Positions 16,677 to 25,713 of a DNA stretch of 64,000 nucleotides are shown piece by piece (the first letter of the stretch is position 1; each line of letters begins with the position of its first letter). The position numbers and the translations under genes were made by a program. Source of the stretch: Leeia speluncae (lineage in GTDB: Bacteria > Pseudomonadota > Gammaproteobacteria > Burkholderiales > Leeiaceae); contig NZ_JAJBZT010000001.1 of assembly GCF_020564625.1 (NCBI RefSeq), forward strand, positions 186,001 to 250,000, read 5' to 3'. A model generated the notes under the pieces. It was not told the origin of the DNA. It saw only the letters and a program-made list of their open reading frames with translations, and ran no database searches.

Positions 16677-16779
16677 GTGCTTCAACCTTTTGTCTATCAA
16701 ATCAAGCGATCAATGATGTGTCGATGCTTGATTATTGAATAACCGATTAATTGATTAATTTAGTAGGGTATTGTACCGG

Positions 16780-17223
16780 ATGACATCTATTTTGTTAGTA
16801 GTTTCCGCAACTAAGTTTTGGTTTCGGATGTTAGTGCTTCAGTGGTTTGCTACAATCGTGGTCTTAACTATCGTTCTGTATGCTCAGCCGTTAGCTGTAC
16901 AAGGTGTTGGGCTGCTTTTTGCGCTTGGTTTAATGTTTCGCCAGTGGCAGCAGTATCAGCAGCAGAATAAAGCATTACCCAAGCATCTTATTTTGCATGA
17001 GACCCATTTGGTTGTTGGCGAGTCGGACGAGCAAAATACGGAATGGTATGTTGGTAAAGGAAGTATTTGTTGGTTTTGGTTAGTTGCATTGAAGCTAGAC
17101 AATGATGCGGGTGTCCATCGTCAGTTATTACTGCATAGATCACAGTTCTCTGCTGAGGATTGGTCGACTTTGCTGCGTACACTGAAGATGGGGTGGTCGC
17201 AAGGTGTTGCTTCAGCTGAATAA
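16780..17223 (+). CDS. YgfX-like (CptA-type) membrane protein
   Basis: A 147-residue protein with two hydrophobic segments near the N-terminus (about 15-35 and 38-52), then a soluble part ending LLLHRSQFSAEDWSTLLRTLKM. This layout and the C-terminal pattern (LxxxxxxSxxxWxxLRRxL) match E. coli YgfX/CptA, an inner-membrane protein described as affecting cell-division and shape proteins and partnering SdhE. Its location divergent from ygfZ supports the call. The ATG at 16780 is preferred over TTG 16771. The usual neighbour sdhE is missing, so it may be a solitary member. Sequence similarity is low and the assignment needs a profile search. Confidence 0.6.
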   Translation: MTSILLVVSATKFWFRMLVLQWFATIVVLTIVLYAQPLAVQGVGLLFALGLMFRQWQQYQQQNKALPKHLILHETHLVVGESDEQNTEWYVGKGSICWFWLVALKLDNDAGVHRQLLLHRSQFSAEDWSTLLRTLKMGWSQGVASAE

Positions 17224-17235
17224 GCTTGTACCCAC

Positions 17236-17811
17236 CTAATTAGATTGGCGTTTTAGCAGTACTTTAATCGCGCCGCTACCACCTTCATTAAATGCAGTTT
17301 CGCAGTAAGCTAGCACGCCAGGTAGCTGAGTCAGCCAGTGTCTGACTTGGTGTTTAAGTACCGATTGTCCATTGGGTGATCGGTAGCCTTTTCCATGAAT
17401 GATACGAACACAACGAATACCTCGATTTCCTGCTTCTGCAAGAAATGCAAGGAGTACGCGCTGAGCCTCATCCCGCGTGATACCGTGAAGATCGATTTCT
17501 GATCCGATCGACCAGTTTCCGCGGCGTAGTTCATTGAGTTGGCGATGACTAATGCCCTGCTGACGATAATTAATTAATCCCTCAGCTGCATCAATATCTA
17601 ACCATTCAGGTGCACTTAAGCCAAATGAAGAAAGTTCGTGAGATTGGTCAATCTCTTGGTGGTGAATTTTGCGGGGTGGTTTTTTTGCGAGATGCCGACG
17701 TTTCTCCGCTTGAATCGGGGAAACGTCAGACATTGCATGGCGAAAGGTTTCTATGTCCTCTTCTGTGAGCGTGTGTAAACGCTGGTAAGGGATGAACGCC
17801 GGTTTCGCCAT
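17236..17811 (-). CDS. Smr-domain protein (YdaL/SmrA-like)
   Basis: A 191-residue protein with a basic, probably disordered N-terminus and a C-terminal Smr (small MutS-related) domain at about 100-188. The domain motifs are DLHG (the first conserved loop), HGKGYRSPNGQSVLK and the final GGSGAIKVLL. Stand-alone Smr proteins act on RNA or DNA as nucleases, and some rescue collided ribosomes. It starts 11 bases after the trxB stop and is probably cotranscribed with it. Some antisense frames exist but have no family resemblance. Confidence 0.9.
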   Translation of the reverse strand: MAKPAFIPYQRLHTLTEEDIETFRHAMSDVSPIQAEKRRHLAKKPPRKIHHQEIDQSHELSSFGLSAPEWLDIDAAEGLINYRQQGISHRQLNELRRGNWSIGSEIDLHGITRDEAQRVLLAFLAEAGNRGIRCVRIIHGKGYRSPNGQSVLKHQVRHWLTQLPGVLAYCETAFNEGGSGAIKVLLKRQSN

Positions 17812-17822
17812 GTTGGAACTAA

Positions 17823-19106
<1,284 letters not shown>

Positions 19107-19895
19107 ATGCCAAGAAGACATAAAGAAGAAGAACACGAAAATCACGAAAGATGGTTGGTGTCTTACGCTGACTTCATCACGCTGCTATTTGCTTTTTTTG
19201 TGGTCATGTATGCCATTTCTCAGGTCAATGAAGGTAAGTATCGCGTACTTTCTAATTCGCTGGAGAAAGCGTTTCAAAATAATGAAAATGGTGGTGGCAA
19301 CAATATTATTGTTGTCGATCCCAATGCGAAGGTCCCTGCAACCGCTACCGCTGGTAAGCCTCAAATTATTGTAACTGCCACCCCAAAAGAAACACCGCAA
19401 GCGAAAGCCGCGAAAGAAAAAATGAGTGGTTTGGCTGGTAACCTTGAAAATGTCTTAAAGCCTTTAGTCGATGAGGGGCAAGTAAAAGTAAATCAGACAG
19501 CAAGAGGGATTGCTGTCGAAATTAACGCGAGCGTTTTGTTTGCGCCTGCTGATGCCAAGTTAAATCCAGGCTCCATGAAAGCGCTTGGTGCGGTGGCTGA
19601 TTTGCTGGTGAATGAGAATAATGCCATTCAAATTGAAGGGCATACAGATAATTTGCCTATCAAATCAACGCAATATCCATCTAATTGGGAATTGTCCTCT
19701 GCTCGGGCGAGTAGTGTGGTGAGGTTATTCATTGATAGAGGAATATCGCCTGCCAGATTATCCGCCATTGGCTATGGTGAAAATCGCCCGTTAAGCAATA
19801 ACACAAGCGAAGAGGGGCGTTCTAGAAATCGCCGGGTGCAAGTGACCATTTTGGCGGAGACGCCAGAGCAGGCGGCTTCAATGCCAGCTTTCTAG
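19107..19895 (+). CDS. motD: MotB-family flagellar stator protein (MotD-like)
   Basis: A 262-residue stator B-subunit. A short basic N-terminus is followed by the single transmembrane segment with the proton-carrying Asp, D22, in SYADFITLLFAFFVVMYAIS. A linker leads to an OmpA-like peptidoglycan-binding domain at about 120-255 with GHTDNLPIK and NWELSSARASSVVRLF. The sequence resembles MotD, the second B-subunit that pairs with MotC in polar-flagellated proteobacteria, more than MotB, but the two are hard to separate by eye. No A-subunit gene (MotA/MotC) is adjacent, which is unusual; it must be elsewhere. A terminator follows directly. Confidence 0.85.
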   Translation: MPRRHKEEEHENHERWLVSYADFITLLFAFFVVMYAISQVNEGKYRVLSNSLEKAFQNNENGGGNNIIVVDPNAKVPATATAGKPQIIVTATPKETPQAKAAKEKMSGLAGNLENVLKPLVDEGQVKVNQTARGIAVEINASVLFAPADAKLNPGSMKALGAVADLLVNENNAIQIEGHTDNLPIKSTQYPSNWELSSARASSVVRLFIDRGISPARLSAIGYGENRPLSNNTSEEGRSRNRRVQVTILAETPEQAASMPAF

Positions 19896-19899
19896 CAAT

Positions 19900-19927
19900 A
19901 AAAAACGCCCTTGCAAGGGCGTTTTTT
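19900..19927. terminator. Bidirectional terminator between motD and flgN
   Basis: A 13-bp perfect stem, A6-CGCCCTT / AAGGGCG-T6, with a two-base loop, placed between two converging genes. Confidence 0.92.
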
Positions 19928-19947
19928 ATTTAGATGACTAGTCTAGA

Positions 19948-20421
19948 TTAAACAATATCTCTGTTTCTAATCAAGCCACTGTTTTCTTCCGTGGTGCCAC
20001 TCGCCGTGTAAAGCTTAGTGATATTTGCTTGTGGAAGCAAAATATTGAGTTGTTTTTCCTGAAAGCGTAAAGAAGCATCGATGAGTTTGCCATTTTGCTC
20101 ATTCAGCTTTTTGCTCTCAGCCGCCAAAGAATTCCATTTTCCCCAAAGCGCTGTCTCGCCAATGTTGGCTAGCAACCATTCTTTATGGGTAGCAATATCG
20201 GTACTGCCAGAAAGTTTGGAAAGTAAATCTGTCAGCGCTTTACTGGTTACCTGAAGTTCAGATACGGTTTCTTGCTTTTGCTGATTAATGCTTTCAATTG
20301 CATTGCCATCACGGCTTGCTAGTGCTTGTTTTTCGCTGTTTAATTGTTCAATCAACAACGAAAGCCCACTAATCTGCTGGTTAAGCAGGTGGGCTAACTG
20401 AGGGTCTAGTACATCTGACAT
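19948..20421 (-). CDS. flgN: FlgN family flagellar export chaperone
   Basis: A 157-residue mostly helical protein with the FlgN pattern: an N-terminal coiled coil (LAHLLNQQISGLSLLIEQLNSEKQAL, then QQKQETVSELQ), a middle segment, and a second helix ending NGKLIDASLRFQEKQLNILL. FlgN escorts the hook-filament junction proteins FlgK and FlgL to the export apparatus. It follows flgM by 9 bases, the normal flgM-flgN order, and the sigma-28 promoter upstream of flgM should drive both. Sequence similarity in this family is low, so the call relies partly on position. Confidence 0.85.
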   Translation of the reverse strand: MSDVLDPQLAHLLNQQISGLSLLIEQLNSEKQALASRDGNAIESINQQKQETVSELQVTSKALTDLLSKLSGSTDIATHKEWLLANIGETALWGKWNSLAAESKKLNEQNGKLIDASLRFQEKQLNILLPQANITKLYTASGTTEENSGLIRNRDIV

Positions 20422-20430
20422 AGTAAAGTC

Positions 20431-20757
20431 TTAACCGGTCGAGCGTTCAGCTAGCAAATCGCGAACGCTTTCAATCAAGCTATCGGCAATGGCTTCAGGG
20501 TTTACACTGAATTTCCCTTGCGCAATCGCTTCTTTAATCTCTTTAACCTTGTCTGCATTCACAACAGGTACGTTCGCCATGTTTTGACTGACGGACTGTA
20601 GTTGAGATGTCTGGCTCAAGCTAACGGTATCTTCAGGCACAACGCTAGAAGATGCGCTAGTGGTAGAGCTAGTATCTGAACTATCTGTCGTTCGCACGCG
20701 GGTATTGGTTTGCGTGTTAAGTTGACTATTTACTCTGCCCGAATTGTCAATTTTCAT
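20431..20757 (-). CDS. flgM: Anti-sigma-28 factor FlgM
   Basis: A 108-residue FlgM. The N-terminus starts MKIDNSGR, then a Ser/Thr-rich disordered stretch leads to the sigma-binding part (VNADKVKEIKEAIAQGKFSVNPEAIADSLIESVRDLL), which is diagnostic. It holds FliA (sigma-28) inactive until the hook is finished, then is secreted. The start at 20757 has GGAGAA upstream. A near-perfect sigma-28 promoter lies 59-85 bases upstream, giving the usual negative feedback loop. flgN follows. Confidence 0.94.
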   Translation of the reverse strand: MKIDNSGRVNSQLNTQTNTRVRTTDSSDTSSTTSASSSVVPEDTVSLSQTSQLQSVSQNMANVPVVNADKVKEIKEAIAQGKFSVNPEAIADSLIESVRDLLAERSTG

Positions 20758-20815
20758 AATGATTCTCCGAAGCATCATCTTGCGCTAAAAGTTAACGCAT
20801 GATCACTTGTAGTCT

Positions 20816-20842
20816 TTATCGGCTATTCTTTCTAAGACTTTA
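20816..20842 (-). promoter_or_regulatory. Sigma-28 (FliA) promoter of flgM-flgN
   Basis: Read on the minus strand: TAAAGTCT (20842-20835), an 11-base spacer, then GCCGATAA (20823-20816). This matches the class 3 flagellar consensus TAAAGTTT-N11-GCCGATAA with one mismatch. Transcription would start near 20808. Confidence 0.88.
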
Positions 20843-20905
20843 GCTTTTTTTGAAAAAAAATTCACTATAAATCTTAGAAAAAATGAAGGGTGAATGATGG
20901 GATGA

Positions 20906-21607
20906 TCAATTTAAGTCAATTAGCACGGTACCATCCGCTTGGGCAACACCTTGAATCATTTGTCCACTTGTCGTTCTTACATTCACATTTTGTCCGGCAA
21001 GGGCGTTATTAAGCGATTTTCCCTGCGTTTCTATATGAAACTCGTTACTTTGCGCGATGACACGTACTATCTGATTTTGCGTAATTGCAAATGCGGCACG
21101 GAAGTGCTCATTTCTTAAAATATTTCCTGCTGGGATCGCAGAAACTAACATTCTTCCAATGGCTTGATCTGGCGAGGTGATCACTGTATTGGGCAAATCG
21201 GCGAGTTCTCTGGTGACAAGAGAGATATCTTCTGCAGAAAGCGTTTTTCCTTGCGGAAGTGGTCGACTGCTAACTACTACTTCAGATTGGATGGAGATGT
21301 AGGCCTGAAAAATTAAGCTCCATTTGGCTGGTGAATTGCATTTGACATTGACCGTTGTTCTGCCGATTAACTTTGACCCGTTCGGAAGGCTTGCTTCGGG
21401 GGCGTCGCACTTAGCAACGACAATTCTTTTGTCTAATGGAGAGACATCAATACTTACTTTGCCAGGTTTGTTTTGAAGCTGATTGCTCAGGTATTGAAAA
21501 ACTTGCGAGTGTAATTGACTTAGGTCCTGTCTAGGCACGGCTAAGCAAGTGAATGGAATGAGGAGAAGTAATAGAAGGTAGCTCCTGATCTCATTTAACT
21601 TGATCAT
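20906..21607 (-). CDS. flgA: Flagellar P-ring assembly chaperone FlgA
   Basis: A 233-residue periplasmic protein with a signal peptide (positive NEIRSY, hydrophobic LLLLLLIPFTCLA, probable cleavage after A23). The C-terminal SAF-type region carries typical FlgA pieces: PLPQGKTLSAEDISL, NTVITSPDQAIGRM, AIPAGNILRNEHFRA, and QGKSLNNALAGQNVNVRT-type ending in GQMIQGVAQADGTVLI. It helps FlgI subunits form the P ring. Its ATG overlaps the rnfH stop (ATGA), so its translation is coupled to rnfH, an odd partner. flgM lies downstream with its own promoter. Confidence 0.93.
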   Translation of the reverse strand: MIKLNEIRSYLLLLLLIPFTCLAVPRQDLSQLHSQVFQYLSNQLQNKPGKVSIDVSPLDKRIVVAKCDAPEASLPNGSKLIGRTTVNVKCNSPAKWSLIFQAYISIQSEVVVSSRPLPQGKTLSAEDISLVTRELADLPNTVITSPDQAIGRMLVSAIPAGNILRNEHFRAAFAITQNQIVRVIAQSNEFHIETQGKSLNNALAGQNVNVRTTSGQMIQGVAQADGTVLIDLN

Positions 21608-21909
21608 TCGCTATTTCCTGTTTTTTTCTTGCCCATTGTTTGGCCATTTTGCACGCGTCTGCGACGAATCTCTTTTGGATCTCCAACTAGCGGTCTCAAA
21701 ATCTCTATTCTGTCCCCCTCGCGTAATGCTTGGCTTGGTTTTGCCAACTTGCCAAAGATACTGGCGTGAATGGGGGCGGTGAGTTGGTGCTGTATGACAA
21801 TTTGCGATTGGGAGAGCGCTTCTGTCACCGTACAATCAGCATTGACTATTAATTGCTCATATTCTTGCAGATCAGGAAGGGCAAAAACGATTTCTACTTG
21901 AATAGACAT
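21604..21909 (-). CDS. rnfH: RnfH family ubiquitin-like protein (RatB)
   Basis: A 101-residue protein of the RnfH/UPF0125 family with a ubiquitin-like fold. Typical stretches are VEIVFALPDLQEYEQLIV, ASIFGKLAKPSQALREGDRIEILRPLVGDPKEIRRRR, with a basic tail. In E. coli it is encoded directly after ratA, as here (17-base gap). Function is not settled; the RatB name comes from the ratA neighbourhood only. Its stop codon overlaps the flgA start. Confidence 0.9.
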   Translation of the reverse strand: MSIQVEIVFALPDLQEYEQLIVNADCTVTEALSQSQIVIQHQLTAPIHASIFGKLAKPSQALREGDRIEILRPLVGDPKEIRRRRVQNGQTMGKKKTGNSE

Positions 21910-21926
21910 TAAGTGGCACCTTTTCC

Positions 21927-22367
21927 TTACTGATTGGCTTTGTAGATGCTGTCGGCGCGTTCGACAAAGGCTTCAACTAAGTTGTGTGAAATACGATTAA
22001 ATACTGGCCCAATCAGCTTTTCTAAAATAGTGCTAGAAAATTGATATTGTAATTTTAACTCTACTTTGCAGGCGTCCTCTCCAAGCGGAGTAAAGAACCA
22101 TGATCCAGACAGCGTCTTAAATTGCCCATCTAGCAGCGCCATATCAATTTTTTGAAAAGGAATTTTCTTATTCTGGGTAGTGAAGTGGCTTTTTACCCCA
22201 TGGTAATTCATATGAAGCGTGCCAACCGTTTCTTCATTTGACCGGCTCGTGACACTACTGCCGCTGCACCAAGGTAAAAAGTTTGGGTATTCTTCAATTT
22301 GTTCGACAAGTCGATACATTTGCTCGGCGGTATGTTCTACCAAAACCGACTGTTCTACTTTGATCAT
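21927..22367 (-). CDS. ratA: RatA / COQ10-like START-domain protein
   Basis: A 146-residue START/polyketide-cyclase-like protein. It starts IKVEQSVLVEHTAEQMYRLVEQIEEYPNFLPWCSG, the family hallmark, and ends with the long helix KLIGPVFNRISHNLVEAFVERADSIYK. In E. coli RatA was described as a toxin that blocks ribosome subunit association; relatives (COQ10) bind ubiquinone, and both views are family knowledge. It precedes rnfH in the usual order. E. coli has smpB divergent at this place; here a CobW-like GTPase gene is upstream instead. Confidence 0.9.
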   Translation of the reverse strand: MIKVEQSVLVEHTAEQMYRLVEQIEEYPNFLPWCSGSSVTSRSNEETVGTLHMNYHGVKSHFTTQNKKIPFQKIDMALLDGQFKTLSGSWFFTPLGEDACKVELKLQYQFSSTILEKLIGPVFNRISHNLVEAFVERADSIYKANQ

Positions 22368-22426
22368 TGTTTTTACATATTAGATAAGAGAAACACATCG
22401 CTATTTTAACATTTATTTGCGCATCG

Positions 22427-23458
22427 TTAGTCTTTTAAGATAGCTAGTATGGCATTCAATTGCTCAGTAAATAATTGAATGGCTTGCATGCTCGTTTCTT
22501 TTGCAAAAATAAAGGCGATCAGCGAAGTTGTGTTTGTCGTTATTTGGTGGTGTTGCCAAGCTAGTTTGTCATTCGCTAATTGGAACAAGCTTGATTGCTC
22601 ATCCGAAAATCGCAAAGCACCTTTGGCTCTCCATAGGTGTGTGGTATTACTTTCGATCAAATGGGTGATTTGGGATACGACCAAGTCTTGCTGAACAAAG
22701 GGAATGCATTGGCTGCTTTGGATGCTGGCCGTAATACCATGTGATTGTTCTTGTATCAGCCATTGGTTGCTTTTCGGCTCGGGCAATCTGGGTGATATTG
22801 GGCTAAGTGCTAGCTCCTCGATCCCGCATGAGTCATCGACGGTTAACGTAGGTAGTTGTTGCCAATATGCTTCTGCAAGCTGATCTAGTGATGCCAGTGT
22901 CGGTGCAAATTGTATTTGATTTGGATTTTGGGTTTTGGCAAATTTGTTGATGAGCAACTCGGTATTGGCTTCGCTCTCAATCCGTGTGATTAGCCAGTGC
23001 TTGGCGAAGGTTGCTTGTTCTTTGAATACGGGATGTTCCAAGTATCGCTGATCCGCTAACGATGCGGCGGAAATGACACAAATACTAGGCAAGACGGTTA
23101 GGTGATTTTTAAAACTTTGCTCGGTTATTAATCGATAGATGGCGCTTGGCTCACCAAGGCCAGATGGCTCAATTAAAATTATGTCTGGTTGTACATCTTT
23201 TAATATTCGGATAAGAGTGGTTCGAACGAGCGGACCGTTGGTGCAGCAGATGCACCCTCCAGCGATCTGCTTGATTTCAATTTGACCTGATGCTGATTCC
23301 GCCGACAATAGGCTACCATCCACCCCAATTGAAGCGACCTCATTGATGATGACTGCCACTTTTAATGTGTTAGGACGATGGTGAAGTAAAGCAGAGATGA
23401 AGGAGGTTTTTCCGGCGCCCAGAAACCCCGAAATGAGTTGAACGCTTGCTTTTGTCAC
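22427..23458 (-). CDS. CobW/COG0523 family GTPase (metallochaperone-like)
   Basis: A 343-residue P-loop GTPase. Walker A is GFLGAGKTS near the N-terminus, the putative metal-binding motif is GGCICC (CxCC), and EPSGLGEPS is the switch region. The C-terminal part (ALRFSDEQSSLFQLANDKLAWQHHQ) is a weak CobW_C-like domain. Family members deliver metals such as zinc or cobalt to client enzymes. The gene starts 6 bases after the stop of the PuuR-like regulator, so the two may share a message. No zinc-uptake gene is nearby, so the metal cannot be inferred. Confidence 0.88.
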   Translation of the reverse strand: MTKASVQLISGFLGAGKTSFISALLHHRPNTLKVAVIINEVASIGVDGSLLSAESASGQIEIKQIAGGCICCTNGPLVRTTLIRILKDVQPDIILIEPSGLGEPSAIYRLITEQSFKNHLTVLPSICVISAASLADQRYLEHPVFKEQATFAKHWLITRIESEANTELLINKFAKTQNPNQIQFAPTLASLDQLAEAYWQQLPTLTVDDSCGIEELALSPISPRLPEPKSNQWLIQEQSHGITASIQSSQCIPFVQQDLVVSQITHLIESNTTHLWRAKGALRFSDEQSSLFQLANDKLAWQHHQITTNTTSLIAFIFAKETSMQAIQLFTEQLNAILAILKD

Positions 23459-23464
23459 GTTGAA

Positions 23465-24016
23465 TTAAACAGTTGGAGGTGAGTTTGCGGACACAATCTC
23501 GCAAATTTCGCTGGTTAAATTCCTGAAGCGGTGCGGCTGGTTACTATCAAAATAATAAGCATCTCCCGCTTTTAAAACACGAGTTTCAGCACCCACTGTA
23601 ATTTCAATTTCACCGCGAACAACGACACCACCTTCTTGTCCTTCATGCTGAAGCATATCTTTGCCAGTGTCAGAGAATGCTTGGTAATACTCTCGCATGA
23701 TGCACATGTTACGGTCTTTTATGCCTGAGCCAACTAAACAAAGCTGGACTTCATCATTACCAAGGTTGGGTAGTTCTTCTGCATCAAAGAAAGGGGAGGG
23801 TTTGACTTCGCCTAGGTCAAAAGTAAAAAATTCTGCCAACGACATGGGAATGCCTTCAAGCACTTTTTTTAGTGAAGAAACAGAAGGGCTGACGCGATTT
23901 TGTTCAATTAAAGAAATGGTGCCATTTGTGACGCCCGCTCTTTTGGCTAACTCTCGCTGAGAGAGCCCGAATTTTTCACGGATAAATTTAAGGCGTGCAC
24001 TAACTTCAATCGACAT
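23465..24016 (-). CDS. puuR: XRE-cupin transcriptional regulator, PuuR-like
   Basis: A 183-residue regulator with an N-terminal XRE helix-turn-helix (about 8-62: IREKFGLSQRELAKRAGVTNGTISLIEQN) and a C-terminal cupin domain (about 110-180: GGVVVRGEIEITVGAETRVLKAGDAYYFDSNQPHRFRN). This is the architecture and sequence style of PuuR, which represses putrescine-use genes. It is divergent from ald and the spu genes, which fits. The ribosome binding site is AGGAGAA. A perfect 12-bp palindrome lies 19 bases upstream of its start, a natural place for autoregulation. Assignment as the regulator of this locus is inference. Confidence 0.85.
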   Translation of the reverse strand: MSIEVSARLKFIREKFGLSQRELAKRAGVTNGTISLIEQNRVSPSVSSLKKVLEGIPMSLAEFFTFDLGEVKPSPFFDAEELPNLGNDEVQLCLVGSGIKDRNMCIMREYYQAFSDTGKDMLQHEGQEGGVVVRGEIEITVGAETRVLKAGDAYYFDSNQPHRFRNLTSEICEIVSANSPPTV

Positions 24017-24034
24017 CGATATTCTCCTGATCTG

Positions 24035-24046
24035 TAGAATATTCTA
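24035..24046. promoter_or_regulatory. Palindrome, candidate operator of the PuuR-like regulator
   Basis: TAGAATATTCTA, a perfect 12-bp palindrome just upstream of the regulator's ribosome binding site. The core AGAATATTCT also occurs inside the tRNA-Leu terminator at 6108-6117, so the word is not unique to this place. Confidence 0.4.
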
Positions 24047-24334
24047 AACAATAGAATCGGCAAAGTCGATGTTAAACGGGGAATTTTCGATATTAACTTT
24101 CGTCTTATTATCTAAATTGGTAAAGATGTCATAAGATGAATCAAGTGTTTAGTGAAAATTTGCAAAGAAAGCGGAGGTGTGCGTAGAGATCGATCGTTGT
24201 CTGTAAATCTTAAACGTCAGTGATAGGTTGTTTAGTAGGTTGAAGTTTCGTTGTCATATTGATTCAGCGCAAATGGCTACTGTATGTAAGGGCGTAGTCT
24301 GGTTCTTGCATGGTAGATAAAGAGGTGCTCACTA

Positions 24335-24365
24335 GCACTAAAAGAAGCGACATACTTTTTAGTGC
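24335..24365. promoter_or_regulatory. Inverted repeat upstream of ald, candidate operator
   Basis: GCACTAAAA (24335-24343) and TTTTAGTGC (24357-24365), perfect 9-base arms with centres about two helical turns apart, about 60 bases before the ald start. No clear promoter hexamers were identified in the 409-base divergent region that holds it. Confidence 0.45.
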
Positions 24366-24425
24366 AATTGTCAGAAATGGTTACGATGTATAGCCAGCGA
24401 CAACAATAAAAATGGAGAACAAATC

Positions 24426-25544
24426 ATGCTAATCGGTGTACCAAAGGAAATCAAAAATCATGAATATCGTGTGGGGCTAACGCCTTCTGGTGTAAAAGAG
24501 TTAACCCATCACGGACATCAAGTCTGGATTCAAAAAAATGCTGGTGCAGCAATCGGCTTTCCTGACGAAAGTTATATTGCAGCGGGCGCTTTAATGATTG
24601 ATACCCCTGCAGAAATATTTGCCAAAGCAGATATGATTATTAAAGTGAAAGAGCCACAGCCTGGCGAATGCGCCATGTTAAGACCTGGACAAATTCTTTA
24701 CACCTATCTGCACTTAGCACCAGATCCAGATCAAACTAAAGCCTTGGTTGCTAGTGGATGTATTGCGATCGCTTACGAAACTGTCACTGATGATCGGGGA
24801 GGTTTGCCTTTGTTAGCCCCAATGTCTGAAGTCGCTGGGCGTATGTCTATTCAGGCTGCGGCAAGAGCGCTTGAAAAGGCCGCTGGTGGTTCTGGCGTAT
24901 TGCTTGGCGGTGTGCCGGGTGTTGCCCCAGGTAAAGTAACGGTGATTGGTGGTGGCGTGGTTGGCATTAATGCTGCACGGATGGCGTTAGGACTAGGAGC
25001 AGACGTCACGATTTTGGACCGTTCATTACCTAGACTGAAAGAAGTCGATAACGATTTTGCAGGGCGTATTAAAACACTCTATTCCACACGAGATGCCATA
25101 GAAAGTGAACTAAAACTAGCCGATGCAGTGATTGGCGCTGTGTTAATTCCCGGCGCCGCAGCCCCCAAGTTGGTGACGCGAGAGATGTTGAAGTGGATGA
25201 AACCCGGCTCTGTGTTAGTCGATGTGGCGATTGATCAAGGTGGGTGTTTTGAGACTAGTCATGCAACAACCCACCAAGACCCTACCTATGTCATAGAAGG
25301 GATCACCCATTACTGCGTGGCAAATATGCCGGGTGGGGTAGCAAGAACCTCTACTCAGGCGCTAACCAATGCAACGCTAGGACAAGCGGTGGCGCTGGCG
25401 GATAAGGGCTGGAAGCGTGCACTAAGAGAAGACCGTCATTTGCAAAATGGATTGAATGTTTGCGAAGGCAAGATTACTTATGAGGCGGTTGCTCGAGATT
25501 TGGGCTATGAATATGTACCAGCCGCACAGTTAATCACTTCTTAA
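24426..25544 (+). CDS. ald: Alanine dehydrogenase
   Basis: A 372-residue NAD-dependent alanine dehydrogenase (L-alanine to pyruvate and ammonia, reversible). The N-terminus [19 protein letters not shown], catalytic K75 (KVKEPQ) and H96 (YLHLAPD), and the Rossmann motif [20 protein letters not shown] are all in place, and length matches the family. The ribosome binding site is GGAG. It is divergent from the PuuR-like regulator and precedes spuA by 169 bases. Since SpuC transfers the amino group of putrescine to pyruvate and makes alanine, Ald would recover pyruvate and release ammonium; this link is inference from gene order. Confidence 0.96.
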   Translation: MLIGVPKEIKNHEYRVGLTPSGVKELTHHGHQVWIQKNAGAAIGFPDESYIAAGALMIDTPAEIFAKADMIIKVKEPQPGECAMLRPGQILYTYLHLAPDPDQTKALVASGCIAIAYETVTDDRGGLPLLAPMSEVAGRMSIQAAARALEKAAGGSGVLLGGVPGVAPGKVTVIGGGVVGINAARMALGLGADVTILDRSLPRLKEVDNDFAGRIKTLYSTRDAIESELKLADAVIGAVLIPGAAAPKLVTREMLKWMKPGSVLVDVAIDQGGCFETSHATTHQDPTYVIEGITHYCVANMPGGVARTSTQALTNATLGQAVALADKGWKRALREDRHLQNGLNVCEGKITYEAVARDLGYEYVPAAQLITS

Positions 25545-25556
25545 ACGCGTGATAAA

Positions 25557-25586
25557 TTGCAATCAGGTGACATCGCCTGATTGCAA
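25557..25586. repeat. Inverted repeat after ald
   Basis: TTGCAATCAGG (25557-25567) and CCTGATTGCAA (25576-25586), an 11-bp perfect stem with an 8-base loop. No T run follows, so it is a poor intrinsic terminator; it may stabilise the ald 3' end or bind a protein in front of spuA. Confidence 0.6.
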
Positions 25587-25713
25587 TAAAAATGCCGATA
25601 TATTCTGTATTGTTGTATATTTTGCAATATTCCATTCCCCAAATAAGCTCGCCAACGCTAAAATACTTCAGTAGTCTAGGCACATCTTAGAAACAACGCC
25701 GAGTAAGACTGCT

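Noticed and set aside
21604-22367. RatA-RnfH as a proven toxin-antitoxin module
   Set aside because: The toxin claim concerns E. coli RatA only and RnfH is not an established antitoxin; the pair is a widespread housekeeping neighbourhood, so it is not called as a toxin-antitoxin system here.
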